Below the pieces are notes generated by a model, which did not search any database, had not been told where the DNA came from, and saw only the letters and a program-made list of their open reading frames with translations. The position numbers and the translations under genes were made by a program. This document shows, in pieces, positions 25,740 to 33,939 of a DNA stretch of 64,000 nt. The stretch covers positions 62,001 to 126,000 of the forward strand of contig NZ_JAFFQC010000009.1 in the NCBI RefSeq assembly GCF_016918545.1. Direction: 5' to 3'. The DNA is from Desulfobulbus alkaliphilus. GTDB taxonomy: Bacteria; Desulfobacterota; Desulfobulbia; Desulfobulbales; Desulfobulbaceae. Each line of letters starts with the position of its first letter. Position 1 is the first letter of the stretch.

Positions 25740-27203
25740 ATGAATTATTACGCACTCACCATGCATGAAGCCTTACGGCGACTCGATGCAGGGGAAACAA
25801 CATCGGTTGCTCTGACCGAAGCGATTCTTACCCGGATCGATGCCGTGGAACCCTCTGTTCGGGCCTTCGTCAACCTGGATCGGGAGGGGGCTTTGCGCCG
25901 GGCGGAACAGGCGGATGTGGAACGGAAAACAGGGGCGGCGGGTCCGCTTTGCGGAATCCCGCTGGCCGTCAAGGACATTTTCTGCACCACCACGATGCCG
26001 ACCACCTGCGGCTCCAGAATGCTGGAGACCTTCATCGCTCCCTATGATGCCACGGTTATCTCAAAACTCCACCAGGCCGGGGCGGTGTTGCTGGGGAAGC
26101 TGGTCATGGATGAATTCGCCATGGGATCAACCTGTGAGCATTGTGCCTTTGGGGTGGTCCATAACCCCTGGAAAGCAGGGTATATTGCCGGTGGCTCCAG
26201 CGGGGGATCCGCGGCAGCTGTGGCTGCAGACGAGTGTTATGCCTCGCTGGGTTCGGATACCGGCGGGTCGATACGGCAGCCTGCCTCCCTCTGCGGTACC
26301 GTAGGCATGAAGCCGACCTATGGGCGCGTCTCGCGTTACGGCCTGGTGGCCTTTGCCTCATCACTGGATCAGGTGGGCCCCCTGACCAAGGATGTACGCG
26401 ACTGCGCGCTGATGATGAACAGTATCAGCGGTCACGACCCTCTTGATTCCACCTCAATCGACCGAACCGTTCCCGATTACACCCAGGCTCTTGTCAACGG
26501 ACTGTCCGGGTTGCGCATCGGCTTGCCCCGGGAATATTTCGGCGCGGGGTTGGATCCGGAAGTCGATGCGGTCGTCCGCCAGGGTATTGCCATGCTCCAG
26601 GACGCCGGGGCAACAATTGTCGAGGTCAGTCTGCCGCATACCGAATACTGTGTGGCCGCCTATTATCTGATCGCACCGGCCGAGGCCAGCTCCAACCTGG
26701 CCCGGTTTGACGGGGTTCGGTATGGGTACCGGGACCGCTCAGCCGCGTCATTGATCGATATGTATAAACAAACCCGTTCGCAGGGGTTCGGTGAAGAGGT
26801 CAAACGGCGTATCCTCATCGGGACCTATGCCCTGTCCGCCGGCTATTACGACGCTTATTACAAGAAAGCTTCCCAGGTGCGTACCCTGATCAAGCAGGAT
26901 TACGCCAGGGCCTTTGCCGACTGTGACCTGCTGGCCTCGCCGGTCACCCCGACCCCAGCCTGGCAGATCGGTGCGAAAAGCAACGATCCTCTGGCTGTGT
27001 ATCTCTCTGACATTCTCACCCTTTCCGCCAATCTTGCCGGGGTTCCCGGTCTCTCGGTGCCCTGCGGTTTCAACCACCAGGGCCTACCCATTGGAATGCA
27101 GCTGCAGGCCCCGCATTTTGGTGAAGAGCTTCTGTTGCATGTCGGGTACAATCTTGAGCAACGGGTCGACGTTGCAGGAAAAAAACCGGTGATAGCCTCC
27201 TGA
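25740..27203 (+). CDS. gatA: Asp-tRNA(Asn)/Glu-tRNA(Gln) amidotransferase subunit A
   Basis: A 487-residue amidase. The catalytic Lys is in LAVKDIF, and the serines in AGGSSGGSAAAVAAD and GSDTGGSIRQPA complete the Lys-Ser-Ser triad; GLKPTYG-type sequence appears as GMKPTYGRVSRYG. The gene's stop codon is made by the first bases of a dispersed repeat: the frame reads ATA GCC TCC TGA across the insertion junction. Without the insertion it would have ended one residue earlier, with a TGA only two bases before the hisC ATG. Confidence 0.96.
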   Translation: MNYYALTMHEALRRLDAGETTSVALTEAILTRIDAVEPSVRAFVNLDREGALRRAEQADVERKTGAAGPLCGIPLAVKDIFCTTTMPTTCGSRMLETFIAPYDATVISKLHQAGAVLLGKLVMDEFAMGSTCEHCAFGVVHNPWKAGYIAGGSSGGSAAAVAADECYASLGSDTGGSIRQPASLCGTVGMKPTYGRVSRYGLVAFASSLDQVGPLTKDVRDCALMMNSISGHDPLDSTSIDRTVPDYTQALVNGLSGLRIGLPREYFGAGLDPEVDAVVRQGIAMLQDAGATIVEVSLPHTEYCVAAYYLIAPAEASSNLARFDGVRYGYRDRSAASLIDMYKQTRSQGFGEEVKRRILIGTYALSAGYYDAYYKKASQVRTLIKQDYARAFADCDLLASPVTPTPAWQIGAKSNDPLAVYLSDILTLSANLAGVPGLSVPCGFNHQGLPIGMQLQAPHFGEELLLHVGYNLEQRVDVAGKKPVIAS

Positions 27204-27416
27204 ATTCGTGAGCATTCGTCCGTGCGTCAGCTTCGTTGTTCGTGACCGTTCGATTAATGGACACTTTATCGGAAGGTTACGGACAAAGAAGATGGCGTGC
27301 GGACGGATGCCCCGAAGGGCGGCTGGTGAAAGTTATTGTCAATGGTTTAGCTGCAATTATAACATGATTAAAGCAAGATATATTCAAAGCAAGCGACCAG
27401 CCGTCACGGATACAGG
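27199..27416 (+). repeat. Dispersed inverted-terminal repeat, copy 3 (full length, 218 bp)
   Basis: Begins CCTGAATTCGTGAGC and ends GTCACGGATACAGG. It contains the large hairpin, the CCCCGAAGGGCGGC motif and the AT-rich tail. It is flanked by a perfect 5-bp duplication AGCCT (27194-27198 and 27417-27421). It separates gatA from hisC. Confidence 0.95.
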
Positions 27417-27425
27417 AGCCTGATT

Positions 27426-28544
27426 ATGCGGATTTTAGTTCCTCCCCACATCACAGCCATTGTTCCGTACCCACCCGGCAAACCCATGGATGAGCTCGAA
27501 CGGGAATACGGTATCAGTAACGCCATCAAACTGGCCTCAAACGAAAACCCCTGGGGGCCTTCTCCCCGCGCCGTCCGTGCCATCGAAGAGATGCTGTGCA
27601 ACCTTCATCGCTACCCTGATGGTTCAAGTTACTACCTGACCGAGGCCCTGGCACATTGGACCGGAGCACGACCGGAGGAGATTGTCCTTGGCAACGGATC
27701 CAATGAAGTCATCGAGTTTCTGGTCAAAACCTTTGTCAGCAATGGGGATCAGGTCATTACCAGTCATCCCTCCTTTCTCATGTACCAGAAATTCGTGCAG
27801 GTGCGTGGTGGGGAAAATGTGGTAATCCCTCTCCGGGACATGGCCCATGATCTGGAGGCAATCCGTGCCGCGGTCAATGATCGGACCCGTTTGATCTTCA
27901 TCGACAATCCCAACAATCCCACCGGCACCCTCATTGCCAGGGAGGCTTTTCATCGTTTTCTGACTGGATTGCCCCAGTCCGTTGTTGTCGTCCTGGACGA
28001 AGCCTATGTGGATTATGTCAACCCGGCTGAGCGTATCGATATCCTTGATTATCTCCGTCATGCCGATACCCTGCCGGCAGTGGTTGCGCTGCGGACCTTT
28101 TCCAAGGCCTTTGGCCTGGCCGGTTTACGGGTGGGCTTCGGGTTGATGCACCGGGACATCGCTTCGCTGCTCCACCGTGTTCGCCAGCCGTTCAATATCA
28201 ACCTGCCCGCCCAGGCCGGTGCTCTAGCGGCCCTGGAAGACAGCGAGCATTATGAACATACCCTGCGGGCGACCGAGGAACAGCGACGCTGGCTGCAGCA
28301 AGCGGTGACGGAACTTGGCTGCGAACCCTATCCCTCCCACACCAATTTTTTCCTCATCGATGTCCATGGCGATGCTGCCCGTCTCTACGAGGCCATGCTT
28401 TATAAAGGTGTGATTGTCCGGGCGATGCAGGCCTATGGATATCCCCGGTTTCTTCGAGTGACCGTGGGCACGGATGCAGAAAACCATCGTTTCGTGGCGG
28501 CACTGAAGGATTGTCTGCAGGAACTCGGCTATGGACGATCATAA
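27426..28544 (+). CDS. hisC: Histidinol-phosphate aminotransferase
   Basis: A 372-residue PLP enzyme of histidine synthesis. Motifs are KLASNENPWGPSPRA near the N-terminus, DNPNNPTGT, VVLDEAYVDYV, and the PLP lysine in RTFSKAFGLAGLRVGF. The ATG at 27426 has AGGAG at 27414-27418, seven bases upstream; that site straddles the right end of repeat copy 3 and the duplicated target, so the element supplies this gene's ribosome-binding site. It overlaps cmk by 14 bases. Confidence 0.94.
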   Translation: MRILVPPHITAIVPYPPGKPMDELEREYGISNAIKLASNENPWGPSPRAVRAIEEMLCNLHRYPDGSSYYLTEALAHWTGARPEEIVLGNGSNEVIEFLVKTFVSNGDQVITSHPSFLMYQKFVQVRGGENVVIPLRDMAHDLEAIRAAVNDRTRLIFIDNPNNPTGTLIAREAFHRFLTGLPQSVVVVLDEAYVDYVNPAERIDILDYLRHADTLPAVVALRTFSKAFGLAGLRVGFGLMHRDIASLLHRVRQPFNINLPAQAGALAALEDSEHYEHTLRATEEQRRWLQQAVTELGCEPYPSHTNFFLIDVHGDAARLYEAMLYKGVIVRAMQAYGYPRFLRVTVGTDAENHRFVAALKDCLQELGYGRS

Positions 28545-29229
28545 GCGGATCGTGACCATTGACGGGCCTTCCGGCGGCGGGAAATCCACGGTTTCTCGGG
28601 CCCTGGCTCAGGCTCTCGACTTTACCTACCTGGACACCGGTGCCATGTATCGGGCTGTGGCCTTTGCCTGCCGGGAAAAGGGTGTGGGGCTCGAGGATAG
28701 TACTCGATTGACTTTTCTTCTCGAATCCATCCATCTTGAACTCCTGCCGCCGGCGACCGGGGATGATGATGTCCGAGTTCTTCTCGATGGCAGGGAAGTG
28801 GGTCAGATCCTGCGGACCGCTGAGATGGGGCTGCTGGCCTCGCGGTTCTCGGCCCATCCGACGGTCCGGCTGGTTCTGACCAGATTGCAGCAGCGGATCG
28901 GCGCCGGTGGACGGATCGTTGCCGAGGGACGGGATACCGGCACCGTGGTTTTTCCGGAGGCAGCGTGGAAATTTTATCTTGATGCCAGCCCGGAGGTGCG
29001 GGCGAGGCGAAGGGCAATGCAATTGCGGAATAAGGGGGAGGTGGTGGACGAGCAACGGCTCCTTGAGCAGATCGTCAAAAGGGATAAAGAGGATCGGGAG
29101 CGGACCATCGCTCCTTTACGGATGGCGCCGGGGGCATTGTACATCGATTCTTCCCACTTGCCTGCACAAAAGGTTATCCGCATGATGTACGAACGGGTGG
29201 CAACCATATCCTGTGGCAGTGGAAAATGA
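28531..29229 (+). CDS. cmk: Cytidylate kinase
   Basis: A 232-residue kinase that phosphorylates CMP and dCMP. The P-loop is IDGPSGGGKSTVSRALA (about residues 9-25), followed by YLDTGAMYRAVAFA, AEGRDTGTVVFPEA and RARRRAMQLR. The start overlaps the end of hisC. After it lies a convergent intergenic region rather than the rpsA found next to cmk in many bacteria. Confidence 0.95.
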   Translation: MDDHKRIVTIDGPSGGGKSTVSRALAQALDFTYLDTGAMYRAVAFACREKGVGLEDSTRLTFLLESIHLELLPPATGDDDVRVLLDGREVGQILRTAEMGLLASRFSAHPTVRLVLTRLQQRIGAGGRIVAEGRDTGTVVFPEAAWKFYLDASPEVRARRRAMQLRNKGEVVDEQRLLEQIVKRDKEDRERTIAPLRMAPGALYIDSSHLPAQKVIRMMYERVATISCGSGK

Positions 29230-29257
29230 AGAGGATTGGCCGCGGTGGCTGACTTCA

Positions 29258-29320
29258 CCCTATGCCTGCGGTTCAATTCGCCGGCGCGCTTTTATTGAAA
29301 GCAACATATCTCGCTTCTGA
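29258..29320 (+). repeat. Second repeat type, copy A
   Basis: About 63 bases (TATGCCTGCGG ... TTCGCCGGCGCG ... ATATCTCGCTTCTG) resemble a stretch at 30779-30847. Both lie beside the flavodiiron gene, one past its end and one before its start. No terminal repeats or duplications are visible. Confidence 0.45.
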
Positions 29321-29360
29321 ACAAACACTTGCCAAGCACATCCTTGTGGTGGAAATGTGC

Positions 29361-29398
29361 AGGCTGCCGGGCTCCAGCGAGCCTGGAGTGGCAGCCTG
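29361..29398. terminator. Strong hairpin between cmk and the flavodiiron gene
   Basis: AGGCTGCC (29361-29368) pairs with GGCAGCCT about 20 bases later, with an inner CTCCAG/CTGGAG stem. No long T run follows on either strand, so terminator function for the convergent genes is inferred from position. Confidence 0.45.
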
Positions 29399-29439
29399 AT
29401 CGTCCGCGCAAAGAGTAAAGGCACGTCCAGCGGTGTTCA

Positions 29440-30660
29440 TCACAAGGCAGGCTCAACCTTTTCCCCAGCCATGAAGGCGTGCAGTGCTTTTGCCACTGTT
29501 CGGCCTAGTTCGACACATTCGTGCAATTGGGGATGCTCGGGAACATACTGCACCCGGACCCCCTGATGACACAGGGTAATGTTCATCTCCTTGAGCGTTT
29601 CATTCATCATTTTTACTGCCTCGCCTGACCATCCATACGACCCGAAGGCCGCCCCGATCTTGTTGGTGGGGCGCAGGCCGCGCATGTACATGAGAAAATC
29701 GGCCATCCGTGGCAACATGCCATTATTAAGGGTCGAGGAGCCAAGGATGAGGGCGCTGGATTCGAGCACGTCGGTCATGACGTCGCTGCGATGATTAACC
29801 TGGAGGTCAAGCATCTTGTACTCAACTCCCTCTTCGTGCAATCCTTCAGCCACCGCCTTGGCCATCATCCTGGTCGATTCCCACATGGTATCATAAATGA
29901 TCAGCGCTTTGCCGTTGCCCTGGTGAGCGCTCCAGCGAGCATAAGCCTCGATGATCTTGCCCGGATTGCTTCGCCAGATCACACCGTGATCCGGGGCCAG
30001 CATTTTGATGGGCAACTGCATTTCCTCAACCTTGGCCAGCAGTTTGGTTACCAGGGGTGAATAGAGGGTGAGAATATTGGCGTAATATTTGGTTGCCTCA
30101 TGCATGAGGACATCCTGGTTCACTTCGTCGTCGAAGCGTTCACTGGTCGCCAGGTGTTCGCCAAAGGCATCGCTTGTGAACAGGATTTCGTCTTCCTTGA
30201 GGTACGTGAACATGGAGTCCGGCCAATGCAGCATCCTGGTCTCAAGAAAATGCAGAGTTCGTGCGCCCAGGTTGATTTCTTCACCCGATGCAACGACATG
30301 GTAGGGCCAATCGGGGCGATGGAAGTGCTGCAGCAGGGTTTTATGGCCCATTTTTGAGCAGATCACTTTTTCCGGCTTGATGGCTTCAATCACTTCCGGC
30401 AGGCAGCCGGAATGATCCATTTCAACATGGTTGACCACCAGGTAATCGATTTTAGCAGGGTCAATAATGTTGTGGATCCGGTGCATCAACTCGCTTTTAT
30501 ACGGCTTTTTTACCGTATCAATGAGCGTGACCTTTTCGTCGAGGATGAGAAAGGCATTGTAGGTTGTGCCGCGATTGGTTGAATATCCGTGGAAATCACG
30601 GGTCAGCCAATCAACGGCTCCAACCCAGTAGACGTTGTCCGTCAGTTTGATTTTTTTCAT
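29440..30660 (-). CDS. FprA-type flavodiiron protein (rubredoxin:oxygen oxidoreductase)
   Basis: A 406-residue A-type flavoprotein. The metallo-beta-lactamase-like half carries the di-iron ligands in NHVEMDHSG, the MLHWPDSMFTY region and LAPDHGVIWR; the flavodoxin half begins near residue 255 with ALIIYDTMWESTRMMAKAV. Such enzymes reduce oxygen to water (and sometimes NO) with electrons from rubredoxin, and are standard in sulfate reducers. Rubredoxin and desulfoferrodoxin genes lie upstream on the same strand, separated by about 450 bases, so it probably has its own promoter. Confidence 0.95.
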   Translation of the reverse strand: MKKIKLTDNVYWVGAVDWLTRDFHGYSTNRGTTYNAFLILDEKVTLIDTVKKPYKSELMHRIHNIIDPAKIDYLVVNHVEMDHSGCLPEVIEAIKPEKVICSKMGHKTLLQHFHRPDWPYHVVASGEEINLGARTLHFLETRMLHWPDSMFTYLKEDEILFTSDAFGEHLATSERFDDEVNQDVLMHEATKYYANILTLYSPLVTKLLAKVEEMQLPIKMLAPDHGVIWRSNPGKIIEAYARWSAHQGNGKALIIYDTMWESTRMMAKAVAEGLHEEGVEYKMLDLQVNHRSDVMTDVLESSALILGSSTLNNGMLPRMADFLMYMRGLRPTNKIGAAFGSYGWSGEAVKMMNETLKEMNITLCHQGVRVQYVPEHPQLHECVELGRTVAKALHAFMAGEKVEPAL

Positions 30661-31112
30661 GGAACAGATCCTCCGTACAGGGTGCTGAGTAGAGACAAGT
30701 CAGTGCCCACCCAGAGAAACAGTTTTATGCCCCTGACACTTTGTCGCGCTGGCATATGGACTCTTCGCAATAGAACTTCCATGCCTACGGCTTACGGCTC
30801 TATTCGCCAGCGCGACTTGATGCAGAACAGAATATCTCGTTTCTGGATGGATAAAAAGTTAGAGCGCGGTTACTCCCGGTTGGGACCGGAGAAATCCTCT
30901 CCATTCTGGTTTGAGGCCTGAACACAAAGATATTGCCCTCCCGGAAGAGTCTCCTCTTCGGGCTGCATCAACAAAGGTTCATTCGCCGACCCGAGCAGCA
31001 GGGTTGGATGTTTTGCTCCGCTGATTCCGGCTGGATCCGGTTCGAGCCTCAACCCTGCTTCTCCGATCTTCTTTGCAAACAACCCCCTCCCGGTGATGGA
31101 GGGAGTGTTGGG
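30661..31112. other. Intergenic region before the flavodiiron gene
   Basis: About 450 bases without a gene. It holds copy B of the second repeat type, with a 10-bp inverted repeat GTCGCGCTGG (from 30743) and CCAGCGCGAC (ending near 30816). A GC hairpin (CCCTCC/GGAGGG) lies at about 31085-31102, where the rubredoxin transcript would end. No clear promoter for the flavodiiron gene was found by eye. Confidence 0.45.
30779..30847 (+). repeat. Second repeat type, copy B
   Basis: About 69 bases related to 29258-29320, sharing ATGCCT(A/G)CGG, TTCGCC(A/G)GCGCG and ATATCTCG(C/T)TTCTG. An inverted arm upstream (from about 30743) could fold the whole into a long hairpin. Confidence 0.45.
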
Positions 31113-31271
31113 TCACGCTTCTTCGAATTCGTCCTTACCGGCACCGCAGACCGGACAGGTCCAGTCGTCGGGGATATCAGCAAAAGGGGTTCCCGGTGCC
31201 ACACCGTTGTCCGGATCACCTGTCTCGGGGTCGTATTCGTAGCCACAGACCAAGCATACATATTTTTTCAT
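31113..31271 (-). CDS. Rubredoxin
   Basis: A 52-residue electron carrier with one iron bound by four cysteines, in [15 protein letters not shown] (N-terminal CxxCG) and [13 protein letters not shown] (C-terminal CxxCG). Start [11 protein letters not shown] at 31271 has an AAGGAT site; a longer frame overlapping the desulfoferrodoxin stop is rejected. It follows desulfoferrodoxin by 26 bases, the familiar rbo-rub order, and is the likely electron donor to desulfoferrodoxin and the flavodiiron protein. Confidence 0.95.
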   Translation of the reverse strand: MKKYVCLVCGYEYDPETGDPDNGVAPGTPFADIPDDWTCPVCGAGKDEFEEA

Positions 31272-31297
31272 GGGAATATCCTTATTCAGTTTATGAA

Positions 31298-31672
31298 TCA
31301 GGCCTTCCACAGGCCGTGGAGATTACAGTATTCACGGGCGGAAACCTGATCCGCCTTGACACAGAAAGTCGCCTCGGGTGCCTCGCCCGGTTTGAGATTC
31401 TGGCGATAGACCTTGCCATCGGCAATCAGTTCGATCCACTCGATCCAATGCTTGTCCTCCATGGGATGGGGTACCGAGCCGACAGTAACCTTGTAGCCGT
31501 CGGCTTCCTTGGTGATAACCGGAACATGTTTTTCTTTTGCGGCATCAACGGTATTTTCGGTCATCAGCGCCATGGCCTGACCACAGCAGACCAGTTCTCC
31601 AGCCCCGACATGCAGGACTTCCACGATATTTCCGCAGACAGAGCATTTGTACACTTCATTTTGTTTTGTCAT
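31298..31672 (-). CDS. dfx: Desulfoferrodoxin (superoxide reductase)
   Basis: A 124-residue superoxide reductase. The N-terminal desulforedoxin domain has YKCSVCGN and LVCCGQAM, binding a structural iron. The catalytic domain has the iron-ligand histidines in [23 protein letters not shown], and the C-terminal CNLHGLW. It reduces superoxide to hydrogen peroxide without making oxygen, and the peroxiredoxin upstream could dispose of the product. AAGGAG lies before the ATG. Confidence 0.97.
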   Translation of the reverse strand: MTKQNEVYKCSVCGNIVEVLHVGAGELVCCGQAMALMTENTVDAAKEKHVPVITKEADGYKVTVGSVPHPMEDKHWIEWIELIADGKVYRQNLKPGEAPEATFCVKADQVSAREYCNLHGLWKA

Positions 31673-31726
31673 GGTTCTTTCTCCTTGTTGGTTGAAAGGT
31701 TTGCTTCATCAGAAATTACTCAGTAT

Positions 31727-31850
31727 CCTGGATCCGTGAGCGGATGCCCCGAAGGGCGGCTGGTGAAAAATATTGCCAAGGGTTCCGCTGCAATTATAAT
31801 ATGCTTACAGCAAGATATACCTAAAACAAGATGCACCGTCACAGATGCAA
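31727..31850 (+). repeat. Dispersed inverted-terminal repeat, copy 4 (short form)
   Basis: Starts CCTGGATCCGTGAGCGGATG and runs straight into CCCCGAAGGGCGGCTGGTG, so the large hairpin is missing. The right end is degraded (CACCGTCACAGATGCA). It lies between the peroxiredoxin and desulfoferrodoxin genes. Confidence 0.88.
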
Positions 31851-32058
31851 GATTTAACTCGTCTGCACGAATAACTGCAGATCAATTGAATAAGATAGTA
31901 CCTCTTCCGCGAAAAAGCCAATAAACTTCCTTATGCTTCACTGATCATCACCCTGCAGTGATTGCAGGTTCATGTTCCTCATATCCGGTGCTCGAGAACC
32001 TGGCCGGAAGGCGAATCCTGAGAGCAGTGGTCCGGCTTGCGCCAACCGTTCGGGCTAT
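31851..32058. other. Remainder of the peroxiredoxin-desulfoferrodoxin gap
   Basis: No gene, hairpin or promoter that I can support. Together with repeat copy 4 it makes up the 386-base gap between two co-directional oxygen-defence genes. Confidence 0.5.
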
Positions 32059-32652
32059 TCACTGTCCGTGTCTGGTCAAATAGTCGGCCACCCCATCAGC
32101 AGTCGGCGTCATGGCCTCCTGACCATCTGACCAATTGGCCGGGCAGACATCGCCATGCTGCTCGTGGAATTGGAGCGCGTCCACCATGCGCAGAGCTTCG
32201 TCAATATTGCGGCCCAGAGGAAGGTCATTGATGACGGCATGACGGATCACTCCTTCCTTATCAATGAGAAAGGTGCCGCGCAGAGCAATGCCGGCATCAA
32301 GAAGAACCCCGTACCGGCGGGAGATGCTTTTGTCGAGATCGGCAACCAGGGGATAGCGGATATTGCCGATCCCACCTTGATTGACTGGGGTATTTTTCCA
32401 GGCCCAGTGTGAAAACTGGGAATCAATGGACACGCCAATTATTTCACAATTCTTGGCTTTAAAAGAATCCAGGGCTTTGTCAAAGGCAAGTATCTCCGAT
32501 GGGCAGACAAAGGTGAAGTCCAGCGGATAGAAAAAGAGAATCACATATTTGCCTCGATAATCGGAAAGAGTGAAATCAGGCTTCATGGAATTGTCCGCCA
32601 TAACAGCTGTGGCGGTAAAATCTGGGGCTTGTCTGGTCACTAGGGTTGTCAT
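32059..32652 (-). CDS. 2-Cys peroxiredoxin (AhpC/Prx family)
   Basis: A 197-residue thiol peroxidase. The peroxidatic cysteine is in FTFVCPSEILAF and the resolving cysteine in HGDVCPANWSDG near the C-terminus, the typical 2-Cys layout. It reduces hydrogen peroxide, including that made by superoxide reductase. It lies between the Fur/PerR-like regulator gene and desulfoferrodoxin, all on the minus strand. Confidence 0.96.
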   Translation of the reverse strand: MTTLVTRQAPDFTATAVMADNSMKPDFTLSDYRGKYVILFFYPLDFTFVCPSEILAFDKALDSFKAKNCEIIGVSIDSQFSHWAWKNTPVNQGGIGNIRYPLVADLDKSISRRYGVLLDAGIALRGTFLIDKEGVIRHAVINDLPLGRNIDEALRMVDALQFHEQHGDVCPANWSDGQEAMTPTADGVADYLTRHGQ

Positions 32653-32715
32653 CGTTGTTGCTCCTGATGGAAGATGTTTGCAAGAATGGACAAGGAACCT
32701 GTTCTTGTCTTCTTT

Positions 32716-32765
32716 CTGAATCCGTGACGGCTGAACTCTTGTTTGTGTTTTATTTTGCTGTCATC
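32716..32765 (-). repeat. Dispersed inverted-terminal repeat, copy 5 (right-end fragment)
   Basis: CTGAATCCGTGACGGCTGAACTCTTG matches the right end of the element on the minus strand; it fades out near the stop codon of the regulator gene. The interior and left end are missing. Confidence 0.75.
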
Positions 32766-32768
32766 GGG

Positions 32769-33005
32769 TTATTGGCTCAGAATTTGTTTTCCCTGCTCGG
32801 TTATTTCGTATCTGCAACGGGCAGGACTCTCCACATACCCTTTCTTTTTCAGGGCTGTTATCTGACAGCTGATCTGTTTTGACTCCAAACCGGTCGCGGC
32901 AGCAATATCCTTGCTGCCGCAAGGTGTCGCGGTTTGTGCAAGTGCTTCCAAAACCTGGCGTTGCTGATCACCTAAGGTGGATGTGGTACTTTTTCTGCAG
33001 CCCAT
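32769..33005 (-). other. Possible internal gene start: stand-alone winged-helix protein
   Basis: Within the regulator frame the ATG at 33005 (MGCRKSTTSTLGDQQ) is preceded by AAGGAG with an 8-base spacer, better than the start of the whole gene. It would yield a 78-residue winged-helix protein. The arrangement looks like two genes joined by loss of a stop codon, or one gene with two products. Confidence 0.5.
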
Positions 33006-33425
33006 TGTTTGTTCTCCTTTTTCTTTGTGTTCTTCACTGTGTAGTCGGCATGTCGGACAAAGACCAATAAACTCGATGCGCAAACCGGTCAAAGTATACC
33101 CCTTGTGTCGACCTGAAGAGAGTGTATCGACCTGTGCTGCGGTGGTGTCGATATTGTCGACACGTTGGCACTTCATGCAGGAAATATGATTATGTTCGGC
33201 CAGATCCCAGTCAAATCGTTTCCTACGACCACTCACCTCGAGTTTTTTTATCAAACCCGCTTCGGACAGTATTTCAAGGTTTCGATACACAGTCGCCAGG
33301 CTGATACGGGGCAATTGTTTTCTGACGTGTTCATAGAGATCATCAGCGGTCGGATGGGTGCCGCACCTGCTGAGTTCTTGCAGGATGATCTCACGCTGGT
33401 GGGTCATGCGCAGGGTAGCCGTCAT
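32769..33425 (-). CDS. Fur/PerR-family regulator fused to a C-terminal winged-helix domain
   Basis: A 218-residue protein. The first ~140 residues are a Fur-family repressor: DNA-binding HPTADDLYEHVRKQLPRISL and ATVYRNLEILSEAGLI, a regulatory His-rich HNHISCMKC, and CxxC pairs (CMKC, CPTC) for structural zinc. The last ~75 residues (DQQRQVLEALAQTATPCGSK ... KKKGYVESPARCRYEI) form a second, MarR/ArsR-like winged helix. Start 33425 has CGGAG upstream. An internal ATG at 33005 carries its own AAGGAG site, so the second domain may also be made alone. It heads the oxygen-defence cluster and a Per-box-like palindrome overlaps its promoter region; autoregulation is inferred. Confidence 0.88.
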   Translation of the reverse strand: MTATLRMTHQREIILQELSRCGTHPTADDLYEHVRKQLPRISLATVYRNLEILSEAGLIKKLEVSGRRKRFDWDLAEHNHISCMKCQRVDNIDTTAAQVDTLSSGRHKGYTLTGLRIEFIGLCPTCRLHSEEHKEKGEQTMGCRKSTTSTLGDQQRQVLEALAQTATPCGSKDIAAATGLESKQISCQITALKKKGYVESPARCRYEITEQGKQILSQ

Positions 33426-33460
33426 GGTTTGCTCCGATAATAATTTTGACTGAATGTAAT

Positions 33461-33475
33461 TGATAACTATTATCA
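33461..33475 (-). promoter_or_regulatory. Fur/Per-box-like palindrome
   Basis: TGATAACTATTATCA is a 7-1-7 palindrome with one mismatch, close to the PerR box pattern TTATAATNATTATAA. It lies 36 bases upstream of the regulator's start codon, where bound repressor could block its own promoter. Confidence 0.65.
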
Positions 33476-33717
33476 TGTCAAGAAAAAGGATCGCTCAAAT
33501 TGTTTTCGTAACAACAGCTCGGCTGGTGTGAGGAAGTTCAGTCAGGCTGAGAGAGCGAGGAGGTACCGTGGGAAAGGTGATACATACCCGGTGCATGCAA
33601 ACCGGGCATAGGCAAAAAACGTCCTGTGCACTGGAGCCGGTGGCCAGCACACTATGTACGGAGGATCAGGTTGCCTTGCAGGGGCTGACTGGAAATCGAC
33701 AACCTGCGTATCCGTAT
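33476..33717. other. Unexplained intergenic stretch
   Basis: About 240 bases with no supportable gene. It has some pairing potential (ACCCGGTGCATGCAAACCGGG near 33587-33607) but I match it to no RNA family. Confidence 0.4.
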
Positions 33718-33874
33718 CCTGAATCCGTGACGGATTGATCTTGTGAAAGCTGACGCACGGACGGATGCCCCGAAGGGCGGCTGGTGAAAGTTTTTTTCAA
33801 GGGTTTAGCTGCAATTATAATATGTTTACAGCAAGATATGTCCAAAACATGCGTCCAGCCGTCACGGGTTCAGG
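33718..33874 (+). repeat. Dispersed inverted-terminal repeat, copy 6 (intermediate form, 157 bp)
   Basis: Begins CCTGAATCCGTGACGG and ends GTCACGGGTTCAGG. It keeps a piece of the hairpin arm (GCTGACGCACGGACGGATGC) but lacks its centre. Flanks share GTAT, an imperfect duplication. The left terminus reads GACGG like a right end, so it may be a recombinant. Confidence 0.9.
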
Positions 33875-33939
33875 GTATATAAAGTAACGGAACTTAATTA
33901 CCAGAGCCACATGCCCGCCGCCCGATTCAAGGGGCGGGA

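Noticed and set aside
33520-33720. CTGAGA and nearby paired segments recalled a TPP riboswitch
   Set aside because: The second conserved half (ACCTGATCTGGATAATGCC type) is missing and the downstream gene on that strand is not thiamine-related.
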